Origin: Caproicibacter fermentans
GTDB taxonomy: Bacteria; Bacillota; Clostridia; Oscillospirales; Acutalibacteraceae
Direction of reading: 5' to 3'
Assembly (NCBI RefSeq): GCF_009746625.1
Contig: NZ_VWXL01000058.1
Location: forward strand, 1-64,000
Length of the DNA stretch: 64,000 nucleotides
Shown here: one piece after another, positions 41,940-50,404 of the stretch
Layout: every line of letters begins with the position of its first letter
Numbering within the stretch: the first letter of the stretch is position 1
The notes under the pieces: model-generated
The model's database searches: none
What the model was told of the DNA's origin: nothing
The model's input: the letters and a program-made list of their open reading frames with translations, nothing else
Made by a program: the position numbers and the translations under genes

Positions 41940-42907
41940 GGTCTTGCCTCCTTCACCAAAGATTTATATTCCAGAATCACTTTCGAACGCCAATCTTTTA
42001 TAAGACAAAGTTTAGCAAATACTTCATTCTGGGGTTCCATTGAACCATTTATATAGCCCTCATCAAACAGACTCAATTGATTACTGTCTTCTTTAGCTTC
42101 ACCGTAAGGGATGGTATATGTCATGCCGTCCATTTGCCATAGATTCCATGAGATGATTGTGGCGATTGATTCTAATTCATGTATGGTCGGATCGCGTTGA
42201 AGTTTAAATCGAACGTTATCAATAAAGGTATAAAGCAAATTTTCTCGCGCCAACAGAAGATTGTCACCTTGAAATTCATAAGCATATACGCTTTGAAAGG
42301 CCCGTTTCGTCCATTTGAACCATTCTGATTCTTCGTCAGTGTTTTCATTGACAATGCGAAGTTTTCGGTCTAATAGTCCAATTCTTGATGGCAAAGCAAT
42401 TATTTTTCCCGTAGTGGTATCGTATCTGCTTACCAGATATGGAGCTTCACCGCAGGAGATTTCCATGCGCTTTGCATCGACATACTTTTGCCATGTGCAG
42501 CCTTTTTTATTGGGAAATACAATCGGCTTGGTTTTTGCTACCCAAGAAGTGCCTCGCGGTGTATTGAATATATTTTTTCTGCCAAACCATGCCTCATCAA
42601 TAAGGTTGTTCTGAGCATTACATATCCAGGACGGAGTGAATACCTCTGCTTTGTCCCTTGTACGAGAGATTTGATCTGTTTGTGCCTTAGTTATCCGGGG
42701 CTGTATAACCTTTGAGTAATTCCCTGTTATTTGCGTTGCTTGTATCGATTTTTTCGCCCCATATTCTTCACCGAATTGAGCGTAGTCTTCCGTGGCCCAA
42801 ATGATATTTCTGCCCGTAGTATGGTCAAGGAGGATAATGTGAAGCAGCAAGCTGCTGTAATCAGCTATATCCCGTTCAAGAATATCAATTTCAGGATTAA
42901 CTTGCAC
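41936..42907 (-). CDS. Methyltransferase-like partner subunit (323 aa)
   Basis: GTG 42907 is preferred because GGAAGGTGAG lies just ahead; a TTG at 42922 is also possible. RTRDKAEVFTPSWICNAQNN resembles the N-terminal motif of adenine methyltransferases, and ISCGEAPYLVSRYDTTTGKI, then RIGLLDRKLRIVNEN and QGDNLLLARENLLYTFID, resembles their SAM-fold start. However, no (N/D)PP(Y/F) catalytic motif is present. It is probably a specificity or structural partner of the downstream helicase-methylase. It overlaps that gene by four bases. Confidence 0.7.
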   Translation of the reverse strand: MQVNPEIDILERDIADYSSLLLHIILLDHTTGRNIIWATEDYAQFGEEYGAKKSIQATQITGNYSKVIQPRITKAQTDQISRTRDKAEVFTPSWICNAQNNLIDEAWFGRKNIFNTPRGTSWVAKTKPIVFPNKKGCTWQKYVDAKRMEISCGEAPYLVSRYDTTTGKIIALPSRIGLLDRKLRIVNENTDEESEWFKWTKRAFQSVYAYEFQGDNLLLARENLLYTFIDNVRFKLQRDPTIHELESIATIISWNLWQMDGMTYTIPYGEAKEDSNQLSLFDEGYINGSMEPQNEVFAKLCLIKDWRSKVILEYKSLVKEARP

Positions 42908-42943
42908 TTGCTCACCTTCCAATATAATTAAGATTAACTATTG

Positions 42944-43768
42944 TCAAATACTCTGCCGTATCAGCTCGTCGAGTGTTTTACCGTCCTTGCTCTTCCATTC
43001 GACCCAGCCGTTGTTGCTACCGCCGAGGACAAAATCAGCGGCCCCGCTGGGTGTTTTGAATCCTATTATTTTTTTGAGATAATACTTGCCGTCACTCTGC
43101 TTAGTAATAGTTCCATCACCAAGTAGCGCCTTGCGTCGAGCATTATAGCTTTCTAATTTTGCCGGATGTGAAAAGTCAATTTCAGAATTCGGTTGCACCT
43201 CAAAATGTTCACCAGTATAGACACCATAGGCAACCACTCCCCGTCTTGACGTGGTAAAGACATTTTGAGCATCAACACCACTCATCCGATAACCCAGTGT
43301 TGCCATAACAAATTCGATTTCCTCATAGATTTCCTCTATCAACGGAAAATCATATTCTGAAATTTTGTATTTTGGAACTGCTTTGTTATCCACGCGGTAA
43401 CGATTAGCATCAATGGCACGTTGAATCGAATATTTTTCAAGTCCACTGATTATATTCAGCGTAAAATGTTCGTCGTTTGCCAGAAACAAAATGGCCTTAT
43501 TCCAAAAATCTTTTTTTGCATTGTGATCGTCAAGTCTCGTAATGCCATTTCGGGTCTGCCCTATGTATATCTGCGTCAACGCTCCGGTTTCATCATTGAT
43601 GAGGAAATATACACCGGGGTTGTCAGTGCCGGTCAAAGCCTTTGCTTCGTTGAGATACGGGCGCGGTACTACAAATGCTTTGATTGTGGAAAGTGGACGC
43701 ATATAGATTCGGATGCCATCTGGTTCTCCGTTGTGAAAAATGATCTCTATTCTTTTTGCCTTACCCAT
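42944..43768 (-). CDS. GIY-YIG nuclease with DUF4357-like C-terminus (274 aa)
   Basis: ATG 43768 has GGAGG six bases ahead and overlaps the XRE gene's end by eight bases. The N-terminal half has the GIY-YIG pattern (DNPGVYFLINDETGALTQIY, then IYIGQTRNGITRLDDHN, with a basic residue after YIG). The C-terminus (YNARRKALLGDGTITKQSDG, then KTPSGAADFVLGGSNNGWVE) is DUF4357-like. A single-cut nuclease role in the restriction-like island is likely. Confidence 0.82.
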   Translation of the reverse strand: MGKAKRIEIIFHNGEPDGIRIYMRPLSTIKAFVVPRPYLNEAKALTGTDNPGVYFLINDETGALTQIYIGQTRNGITRLDDHNAKKDFWNKAILFLANDEHFTLNIISGLEKYSIQRAIDANRYRVDNKAVPKYKISEYDFPLIEEIYEEIEFVMATLGYRMSGVDAQNVFTTSRRGVVAYGVYTGEHFEVQPNSEIDFSHPAKLESYNARRKALLGDGTITKQSDGKYYLKKIIGFKTPSGAADFVLGGSNNGWVEWKSKDGKTLDELIRQSI

Positions 43769-43991
43769 GGTGCGCCTCCACTGCCGTCTCATCTTGAATT
43801 AAGTCTATAATATCGCCGATATTCACATGAAGCGTAGCACATATTTTTCCTAGTATTGCAAGTGAAACTTCTTCGTCACGACGCAGTTTCGTCATTGTAT
43901 TGGGAGCAATTCCAGCGGCTTTCCGCAAGTCAGCTTTGCTCATCTTTTTATCCACCAACAACTTCCACAGCTTGTTGTAAGAAACGGTCAT
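43761..43991 (-). CDS. XRE-family control regulator (76 aa)
   Basis: ATG 43991 follows GGAGGTCACAATA. The helix-turn-helix is clear (MSKADLRKAAGIAPNTMTKL, then RRDEEVSLAILGKICATLHV), with the size of restriction-modification control (C) proteins. It is first in a coupled operon ending at 37917. An inverted repeat upstream (44072-44089) is a plausible operator. Confidence 0.82.
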   Translation of the reverse strand: MTVSYNKLWKLLVDKKMSKADLRKAAGIAPNTMTKLRRDEEVSLAILGKICATLHVNIGDIIDLIQDETAVEAHHG

Positions 43992-44071
43992 TATTGTGAC
44001 CTCCAGTTTCATCGCTAAATCGCATAATATAACAACATTATACAATGTTTATTGCTTGCACTCAAGTTGAT

Positions 44072-44089
44072 TTCGCATAATTTTGCGAA
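44072..44089. promoter_or_regulatory. Inverted repeat upstream of the XRE control gene
   Basis: TTCGCA (44072-44077) and TGCGAA (44084-44089) are inverted copies around TAATTT, with a further partial site (ATCGCAA) just beyond. It is in the divergent gap between the XRE gene and the relaxase gene and could serve as operator for either. Confidence 0.4.
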
Positions 44090-44155
44090 TCTATCGCAAT
44101 TTTGATGAAAACATCTTCACAGGGGATTCCTATTTTTGTAAAGGAGGTTCTGCTC

Positions 44156-45562
44156 ATGGCAACAACGCGGCTGATGCCGCTGCATACCGGTAAGGGACGG
44201 GACGTCGGAACGGCAATCAGTGACATTATTGATTACGCAGAGAATCCGGAGAAAACGGATTATGGTAGGCTCATCACCGGTTATGAATGCGACAGCCGGA
44301 CAGCCGACGCCGAGTTCCTTTTTTCCAAGCGTCAGTATGCCGCGCTCACCGGCAGGACGCGCGGCGCGGACGATGTGATCGCCTACCATCTCCGTCAGTC
44401 CTTTGCCCCCGGTGAGGTTACGCCGGAAGAAGCGAACCGGATCGGCTGTGAGCTTGTCAAACGCTTTACGAACGGGAACCACGCTTTCATCGTCTGCACC
44501 CACATCGACAAGCACCACATCCATAATCATATCATCTGGAATTCCACGTCCCTCGACTGCACCCGGAAATTTCGAAATTTTTGGGGCAGCACAAGAGCCG
44601 TGCGGCGGCTGAATGATACGCTGTGCATCGAGAACGGGTTGTCCATCGTGGAAAATCCCAAGCGTCACGGCAAGAGTTACAACAAGTGGCTGGGCGATCA
44701 GGCAAAGCCCTCAAACCGAGAGCTTTTGCGTGTGGCATTAGACGCAGCTCTTGCCCAAAAACCCGCCGATTTTGACGCGCTCCTGAAGCTCTTGCGGGTC
44801 GCCGGATATGAAATCAATGTAGGAAAAGTCCCCGCTCTGCGCGGAAAAAATCAGAAGCGGTTTATCCGGCTGGATACGCTGGGCAGCGGCTACAGTGAAG
44901 CGGAACTTCGTGCTGTCCTCTCCGGCGAAAAAGCACACACACCGCGTAAAAAAATCATCCGGCCCATGCCGGAAAAACAGGTCAATCTGCTGGTAGATAT
45001 TCAGGCCAAACTCCGCGCCGGAAAAGGCATCGGTTACGAACGCTGGGCCAAGGTGTTCAACCTCAAGCAGATGGCACAGACAGTGAACTATCTGACCGAG
45101 CACAATCTGCTGGAATACGATGCGCTGGCCGCTAAAACGGCTTTGGCAACCGCCCGGTACAATGAGCTTTCCGCACAGATCAAGGCGGCTGAGACACGGC
45201 TGGCCGAGATTGCCATTCTGAAAACGCAGATCATCAATTATGCCAAAACCCGCGATACCTATGTTGCCTATCGCAGGGCGGGCTACTCTAAAAAATTTCT
45301 CGTAGAGCATGAGAGCGACATTCTTTTGCATAAGGCGGCAAAGAAAGCGTTCGACGAACTGGGCGTGAAAAAACTTCCCACCGTCAAGAGTTTACAGGCC
45401 GAATATGTGGCGCTTCTGGCAGAGAAAAAAGCGGCTTACGCTGACTATCGCAAGGCCCGCGATGAAATGAAAGAGCTGCTGACCGTGAAAACAAACGTCG
45501 ATCATCTGCTTGGCCCCGACAGGCGCGAAGCGGAAAAAGAAAAAGAGCATGGGCAGCGTTGA
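44156..45562 (+). CDS. MobP-like relaxase (468 aa)
   Basis: ATG 44156, after AAGGAGG, is preferred over an ATG at 44102. The N-terminal relaxase domain has the histidine triad (FIVCTHIDKHHIHNHIIWNS) and an N-terminal region with DVGTAISDIIDYAENPEKTD and GYECD. A central region (RRLNDTLCIENGLSIVENPK, then HGKSYNKWLGDQ) is typical of Tn1549-type relaxases. The C-terminal third is coiled coil. It should nick oriT and lead the strand through the channel. An oriT was not identified. Confidence 0.9.
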   Translation: MATTRLMPLHTGKGRDVGTAISDIIDYAENPEKTDYGRLITGYECDSRTADAEFLFSKRQYAALTGRTRGADDVIAYHLRQSFAPGEVTPEEANRIGCELVKRFTNGNHAFIVCTHIDKHHIHNHIIWNSTSLDCTRKFRNFWGSTRAVRRLNDTLCIENGLSIVENPKRHGKSYNKWLGDQAKPSNRELLRVALDAALAQKPADFDALLKLLRVAGYEINVGKVPALRGKNQKRFIRLDTLGSGYSEAELRAVLSGEKAHTPRKKIIRPMPEKQVNLLVDIQAKLRAGKGIGYERWAKVFNLKQMAQTVNYLTEHNLLEYDALAAKTALATARYNELSAQIKAAETRLAEIAILKTQIINYAKTRDTYVAYRRAGYSKKFLVEHESDILLHKAAKKAFDELGVKKLPTVKSLQAEYVALLAEKKAAYADYRKARDEMKELLTVKTNVDHLLGPDRREAEKEKEHGQR

Positions 45563-45958
45563 GCTGTCCATGCTCCCGGAAGCGTCCGCAGGACGCGCAG
45601 CCGCGCAATTTATTGTGCGATCAGAGGGGATTGGGGGCCTACCACCAACAAGCAATTTCACGGTTTTCGCGGAAGCGAAAAATCGGGAAATGGGCATCGT
45701 GGGTACCACGATGCATTGCTTGCTGGTACAGTTGAGTTAGAATAATCAGGCTATGTTGAACCCGGTGAGCCTCTGTGTTAGCATTGAAAAAACGGGACTG
45801 AAAATACAAAAAATTGCTTGCTGGGTTTCCATGCATTTGGAATTACTCATAGTGTAGACTGTCCGTTCATCCTGTGAGGACAGCATGCAAACATTATTGT
45901 ACTCTATCCGTTAAGGCCATTATTATTGGAAAAGTCTAATCATTTGAACAATACTTTT
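45563..45958. other. Gene-free gap after the relaxase, with two hairpins
   Basis: No convincing gene is seen. TTTCGC/GCGAAA forms a small hairpin at about 45664-45680. GCATCGTGG (45694-45702) and CCACGATGC (45706-45714) form a perfect nine-base stem. It marks the change from the GC-rich backbone to AT-richer cargo. Confidence 0.5.
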
Positions 45959-46480
45959 TCAATTTCCTTTTAACGAGGCAACCCATGCCTCGATTGTCTG
46001 AGCCAACATTAACTGTTGCTGTAGAACCGCCATACCAGTCTTCGGAATTTCCGGGACATCTTTTTTTGTGCGGAGGCTTTCCTCCAGCTCGGATCTGAGC
46101 GTTTTGACCTGAGCTTCGATATTCGACAGACAGGTCTTCTGCGCTTCCGGCGGAAGACTTGCCAGATTTACGATGACTGCGTTGAAATCCAAAAAAAAGT
46201 GAATGGGACTTTCGGAAATTTCTTCCATCAGATCCTCAAACTCTTTTTCTCCGGCAGCAGTTAGGGAGTAGATCGCTTTTTCCGGCATTTTACCTTCTTT
46301 GACAATACTGCTTTTGACATATCCCTTTTCCTCCAACTGTATAACCTTTTTATAAATAGATTGGGTGCTAATTCTTACCCATTTGGAAATATTGCGGTAC
46401 TCCACTAATTTTTGAAGTTCATAGGCACTCCGGGGTTCCTGTTTTAGCATCCCCAATACGATCAAATCAATCGTTGCCAT
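45959..46480 (-). CDS. PadR-family regulator (173 aa)
   Basis: ATG 46480 opens a PadR protein: MATIDLIVLGMLKQEPRSAY, then ELQKLVEYRNISKWVRISTQ and IYKKVIQLEEKGYVKS form the winged helix, and the C-terminal half is an alpha-helical dimerisation domain. PadR repressors commonly control a divergent transporter, here the MATE gene at 46604. A palindrome inside the MATE promoter spacer (46509-46525) is a likely operator. Confidence 0.87.
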   Translation of the reverse strand: MATIDLIVLGMLKQEPRSAYELQKLVEYRNISKWVRISTQSIYKKVIQLEEKGYVKSSIVKEGKMPEKAIYSLTAAGEKEFEDLMEEISESPIHFFLDFNAVIVNLASLPPEAQKTCLSNIEAQVKTLRSELEESLRTKKDVPEIPKTGMAVLQQQLMLAQTIEAWVASLKGN

Positions 46481-46500
46481 AAAAAGCCCCCTTTACTATC

Positions 46501-46529
46501 TTGACAAGTACTATAATTTATAGTATTAT
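46501..46529 (+). promoter_or_regulatory. MATE promoter with palindrome in the spacer
   Basis: TTGACA (46501-46506), a 17-base spacer and TATTAT (46524-46529) form a near-consensus promoter for the MATE gene. TACTATAA and TTATAGTA (46509-46525, centre T) form a perfect palindrome that fills the spacer, so bound repressor would block the polymerase. PadR is the obvious candidate. Confidence 0.65.
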
Positions 46530-46603
46530 ATGCTTTGCTCAACTTAGTGCTAGTAATTATAGTACTTAATTTTTCACTATCTGTCAAGAGAAAGGGGATA
46601 TTT

Positions 46604-47995
46604 ATGGACAGTCAAAACAAGAAGATGGAATTATTGGGGAACGCGCCGATACCGAAGGCATTGTTGGCAATGGGACTTCCCACCATGATTGGCATGATGA
46701 TTAACGCCTTATACAATCTGGTGGATGCTTATTTTGTGGGGGGACTGGGAACCAGCCAAATGGGGGCGATTTCCGTAGCATTTCCACTGGGACAAGTCGT
46801 CGTGGGATTAGGCTTGTTGTTCGGAAACGGCGCAGCATCCTATCTCTCCAGATTGCTGGGACGCGGCGAAAAAGAAACTGCTAACAGGGTCGCCAGCACA
46901 GCTTTATACAGCAGTGTTTTCGCAGGAATTGTTATGATCTTATTCACTATAATCTTTCTGAAACCGATTCTAAGAGTTTTGGGTGCCACAGAAAGTATTT
47001 TGCCCTACTCGATGACTTATTCCAGCATTTTCATAATAGGTTCTATTTTTAATGTGTTTAATGTCACGATGAATAACATCGTGACAAGCGAGGGCGCTGC
47101 CAAAACTACGATGTGCGCCCTGCTAATAGGCGCGGTGCTGAACATGGTCTTGGATCCCGTCTTTGTCTATACGCTGCATCTGGGTGTGGCCGGTTCTGCC
47201 ATCGCAACCGTTATTTCTCAGTTCGTTTCTACGCTGGTCTATTTAGCCTACATATTTAGAAAAAAGAGCGTTTTCAGCTTTAGGATAAGTAAATGCTGCT
47301 TTTCCAAAAGTATTCTATCTGAAATCTTCAAAATCGGTGTTCCTACGCTGATTTTCCAACTACTCACAAGCCTGTCTATTGTACTGGTCAATGCGCAGGC
47401 AAAAAGCTATGGTGATTCTGCAATTGCGGGAATGGGATCTGTGACCAGGATCATTGCTATGGGGAGTTTAATAGTATTCGGATTTATCAAAGGTTTTCAA
47501 CCTATCGCGGGTTACAGCTACGGCGCTAAAAAATTCGATCGTTTGCATGAAGCAACAAAGGTTTCCGCAATTTGGTCAACTGTGTTTTGCGTTGTTTTCG
47601 GATTGGTCATGGCACTGTTTTCTACGGCAGTCGTGTCGCAATTCACGAAAGGCGATACGGAAATGATTCGAATTGGACAGAATGCTTTGTTGGCAAGTGG
47701 AATTTCTTTTATGCTATTTGGCTTTTCCACCGTTTACTCATCACTATTCCTTGCGTTGGGAAAAGGAAAAGAAGGATTCTTCCTCGGCGCATGCAGGCAG
47801 GGAATCTGTTTTGTACCAGTCATTTTGTTGCTCCCGACGGTTTGGGGAATCAACGGTATTCTTTACGCACAGCCAATTGCAGATGTGCTTTCTGCCATAA
47901 TTACCGTTTTTATGGCAATGCGGTTGCACAAAGAACTGGTTCATGCAAAATCCAGTATGGATACTCAATACAGGGAAATCACAAAAGCAGACTAG
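46604..47995 (+). CDS. MATE-family multidrug efflux transporter (463 aa)
   Basis: ATG 46604 follows GAAAGGGG; the frame extends upstream without a ribosome binding site. About twelve membrane segments are visible, with the MATE pattern GLPTMIGMMINALYNLVDAY, then FVGGLGTSQMGAISVAFPLG in the first half and a matching second half (GMGSVTRIIAMGSLIVFGFI, then KGFQPIAGYSYGAKKFDR). It should export cationic drugs with Na+ or H+ exchange. Divergent PadR control is likely. This is accessory cargo. Confidence 0.9.
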   Translation: MDSQNKKMELLGNAPIPKALLAMGLPTMIGMMINALYNLVDAYFVGGLGTSQMGAISVAFPLGQVVVGLGLLFGNGAASYLSRLLGRGEKETANRVASTALYSSVFAGIVMILFTIIFLKPILRVLGATESILPYSMTYSSIFIIGSIFNVFNVTMNNIVTSEGAAKTTMCALLIGAVLNMVLDPVFVYTLHLGVAGSAIATVISQFVSTLVYLAYIFRKKSVFSFRISKCCFSKSILSEIFKIGVPTLIFQLLTSLSIVLVNAQAKSYGDSAIAGMGSVTRIIAMGSLIVFGFIKGFQPIAGYSYGAKKFDRLHEATKVSAIWSTVFCVVFGLVMALFSTAVVSQFTKGDTEMIRIGQNALLASGISFMLFGFSTVYSSLFLALGKGKEGFFLGACRQGICFVPVILLLPTVWGINGILYAQPIADVLSAIITVFMAMRLHKELVHAKSSMDTQYREITKAD

Positions 47996-48143
47996 GCCTT
48001 GTTTGAAAAATAAAAGTTGCACAAAAGGGTAAGATTATGTAAGCTGTGTTATGCTATTTATATCATACCGGATCTCAGTAGCTGCTTACCACAAACGGAA
48101 ATAGGAACGAATTATTTGAACGTGAACAAGAGAGGGTGTTGTC

Positions 48144-48329
48144 ATGAAGACATTGAAATGGATTATTTTATTAATTGTATCAGTAGGGGTTGGCTCGTTT
48201 ATTGATGTAAATATATTGGAAAAGATAGATATAAACGTTTGGCTTTCCCGGGGCATTGGTTGTCTTGTTACTGTGATTATTGCACTTCTGATGCATCATT
48301 GCTTTTTCAGAAAAAAGTCTTCAAAATAG
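48144..48329 (+). CDS. Small membrane protein (61 aa)
   Basis: ATG 48144 follows AGAGGGTG. Two hydrophobic segments (LKWIILLIVSVGVGSFIDV and GIGCLVTVIIALLMHHCFF) flank a short loop; the C-terminus is basic (RKKSSK). The small size and good ribosome binding site support a real gene, but no family is recognised. Confidence 0.5.
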   Translation: MKTLKWIILLIVSVGVGSFIDVNILEKIDINVWLSRGIGCLVTVIIALLMHHCFFRKKSSK

Positions 48330-48439
48330 TATAAGCATAATATGCGCTTTGACCATATAGGCGGCGTCCTTACATACTTTAGATACCTTTATCACATAGT
48401 GTTTTAGCGTTTTCGTGTTAGTTCATCTGAAATAGCCTA

Positions 48440-48500
48440 TTGACAAATAACGAGCCCTTTCATATAATTAAACCGGCAGACGGTTTAATTATATGAAAGG
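48440..48500 (+). promoter_or_regulatory. Consensus promoter with 45-bp palindrome
   Basis: TTGACA (48440-48445), 17 bases, TATAAT (48463-48468): a perfect sigma-A promoter. A perfect inverted repeat (48456-48475 against 48481-48500, five-base spacer) covers the -10 box and runs into the AAAGG ribosome binding site of the TetR gene. It is very probably the operator of that TetR protein. Confidence 0.8.
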
Positions 48501-48508
48501 AGTATACC

Positions 48509-49129
48509 ATGTCCAGATCAAATATTCACTATATAGAAAAACGCGACGAGTTGGCAAGAAGGGTTTTTGATATCTTTATAAAAAATGGATATGAGAACAC
48601 AACACTTTCGTTGATTGTTAAGGAGCTGAGAATCTCAAAAGGGGCCCTCTATCATTATTTTACGACCAAAGAGGCTTGCGCAGACGCGGCCGTAGCTTTG
48701 TGTTCAAAAGACTGCTATGAAAAGGTCGTCTGTCAAATAGATGATAATATGTCGGCAGAGAGCAATTTTAAGAGCCTTATCCTTTCCTGTTCCACATTAT
48801 TTCGGGACAATGAAAAAAGCATAGAAAACATCAACACTCCTTCAAATGCCATTTTCCATCAAAAACTGATGGCTGCTTTGGTTAAATCCTTGGCGCCTCT
48901 CTATGCGAAAGTCATTACGCAAGGTATCCATGAAAAAATATTTGACGCAGAATTTCCGCTTGAGACGGCACAAATGATTCTGACGTTGACAAACTTCTAT
49001 TTTGACGCAGATATGTTTGGTTGGAAACCAGAGGAAATGCCCGTAAAATTAAAGGCTTTTGAAGGTTTCCTCACAAACGCATTGAAAGCGAAGCCCGGTT
49101 TGTTCTCATTTCTTCACAATTTTGAATAA
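48509..49129 (+). CDS. TetR-family regulator (206 aa)
   Basis: ATG 48509 follows GAAAGGAG. The helix-turn-helix is LARRVFDIFIKNGYENTTLS, then LIVKELRISKGALYHYFTTK; the ligand-binding half follows. The 45-bp palindrome over its own promoter suggests strong autorepression, with the PanE-like gene 12 bases downstream in the same operon. Confidence 0.87.
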   Translation: MSRSNIHYIEKRDELARRVFDIFIKNGYENTTLSLIVKELRISKGALYHYFTTKEACADAAVALCSKDCYEKVVCQIDDNMSAESNFKSLILSCSTLFRDNEKSIENINTPSNAIFHQKLMAALVKSLAPLYAKVITQGIHEKIFDAEFPLETAQMILTLTNFYFDADMFGWKPEEMPVKLKAFEGFLTNALKAKPGLFSFLHNFE

Positions 49130-49141
49130 GGAAGTATTACT

Positions 49142-50098
49142 ATGAACGTATTGATTGTCGGCACCGGTGTGATTGGAGCGCTGTATGGCTGTGCCTTATC
49201 CCAAAAGCATCATGTTGTTCACTATGTCCGTCAGGAAAAGCTCACGCTTTTGGACCAAAAGGAAATCACCTTCGATTTTATTGATGAGCGGCAGGATAAA
49301 AAGCATCAAAACACAAACGGCAGTTATACTTATCATTGTGTAGCCAATGCGAGCGATAATTATGATTTGATTATCGTCCCCGTCAAAACCTTTCAGCTTG
49401 CGGAAGCGCTGCGGACGCTGACCGCGCAAGCCCCAAACGCAAATTACCTTCTTATGACGCTTGATTGGAACATGAGCGGCGAATTTGACAAAATACTTGG
49501 CAAAAGCCATTATGTTCTTGGATATGCAGGCGGAGGCGGCACTTTCCGCGGAAATCAGCTTTGGGCCAATTTGGGAAATGACGTGATGCTTGGGGCGGTC
49601 TATCAGGAGCAGCAACCGCTTCTGAACAGCGTGAACGAAATGTTTAAGAGCTGCGGTATCATTCCTAACATCGAAGCAAACCCATTGCATTGGCTGTGGG
49701 TTCATAACGTCGGATCGGCTCCATTGGGAGCAGCTCTTGCAAAATACCACGATATGAGCCGTCTGCTGAATGATAAACGCCTTATCAAAATATCATTCAA
49801 AGCTATGCGGGAGTGCTATAAGATCTGTGAAAAGCGAGGTGTGGATTTAAAGAAGTATGACGAGGTAAAAATGATGTCCATACCGCTTTTTGTCCTCTGC
49901 CCGATGTTCCGACTGAATTTCACCAAAAATCCTGCTATGCAAAGATATACTGCCCATGCAGTGGACAGCATTGATGAAATGGTGCAGAATTTCAAAGAAA
50001 TTTTTGCAACGGGCTCCTCACTCGATGTCGATATGCCTAATATGCGGTTCTTGATGAAACTTGTTTCATTTGTCGATGGTTCTGTAAATACAAAGTAA
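49142..50098 (+). CDS. Ketopantoate reductase (PanE/ApbA)-family oxidoreductase (318 aa)
   Basis: ATG 49142 follows TAAGGAAG. The NAD(P)-binding motif VLIVGTGVIGALYGCALSQK, then DLIIVPVKTFQLAEALRTL and GYAGGGGTFRGNQLWA fit the ApbA/PanE fold; the C-terminal helical domain is present. Many cargo members are general ketoreductases rather than pantothenate enzymes, and the TetR-controlled context suggests detoxification. The substrate is unknown. Confidence 0.82.
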   Translation: MNVLIVGTGVIGALYGCALSQKHHVVHYVRQEKLTLLDQKEITFDFIDERQDKKHQNTNGSYTYHCVANASDNYDLIIVPVKTFQLAEALRTLTAQAPNANYLLMTLDWNMSGEFDKILGKSHYVLGYAGGGGTFRGNQLWANLGNDVMLGAVYQEQQPLLNSVNEMFKSCGIIPNIEANPLHWLWVHNVGSAPLGAALAKYHDMSRLLNDKRLIKISFKAMRECYKICEKRGVDLKKYDEVKMMSIPLFVLCPMFRLNFTKNPAMQRYTAHAVDSIDEMVQNFKEIFATGSSLDVDMPNMRFLMKLVSFVDGSVNTK

Positions 50099-50291
50099 TA
50101 TGCGGATGAAATTATGAATGATCTCATGATATGGGGCACGCAATAATAACAAAACAATTAACAGAAAATAAAGGGCTTTCATAATCTCCCACCACGAACT
50201 GAAGCGTCTACTTGGATATTAATTTCTCTTCTACTAAACTCTTCCAATAGCGGCAGCGTCCGGTGGCTTGCCAAAGAGAAGTATACATAAG

Positions 50292-50328
50292 AACAGCATC
50301 GATTTCTTATCAAGGAATCGATGCTGTT
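50292..50328. terminator. Bidirectional terminator
   Basis: AACAGCATCGATT (50292-50304) and AATCGATGCTGTT (50316-50328) form a perfect 13-base stem with T-rich flanks. It separates the converging PanE-like and alpha/beta-hydrolase genes; the rest of the 306-base gap (50099-50404) shows nothing else. Confidence 0.7.
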
Positions 50329-50404
50329 TATTTCCATGTCCATTTGTTCAATTTAAATACAGGTTAATCTTATCACAAATTTCTAAATCGGGAATATAGC
50401 TTAA

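Noticed and set aside
41936-42907. Split methyltransferase with motif I only in the small subunit and NPPY only in the large one
   Set aside because: The large protein also has a motif-I-like stretch (AQILEINSKTGLYPL) before its NPPY, so it may be complete alone. The split model was kept only as a weak alternative.
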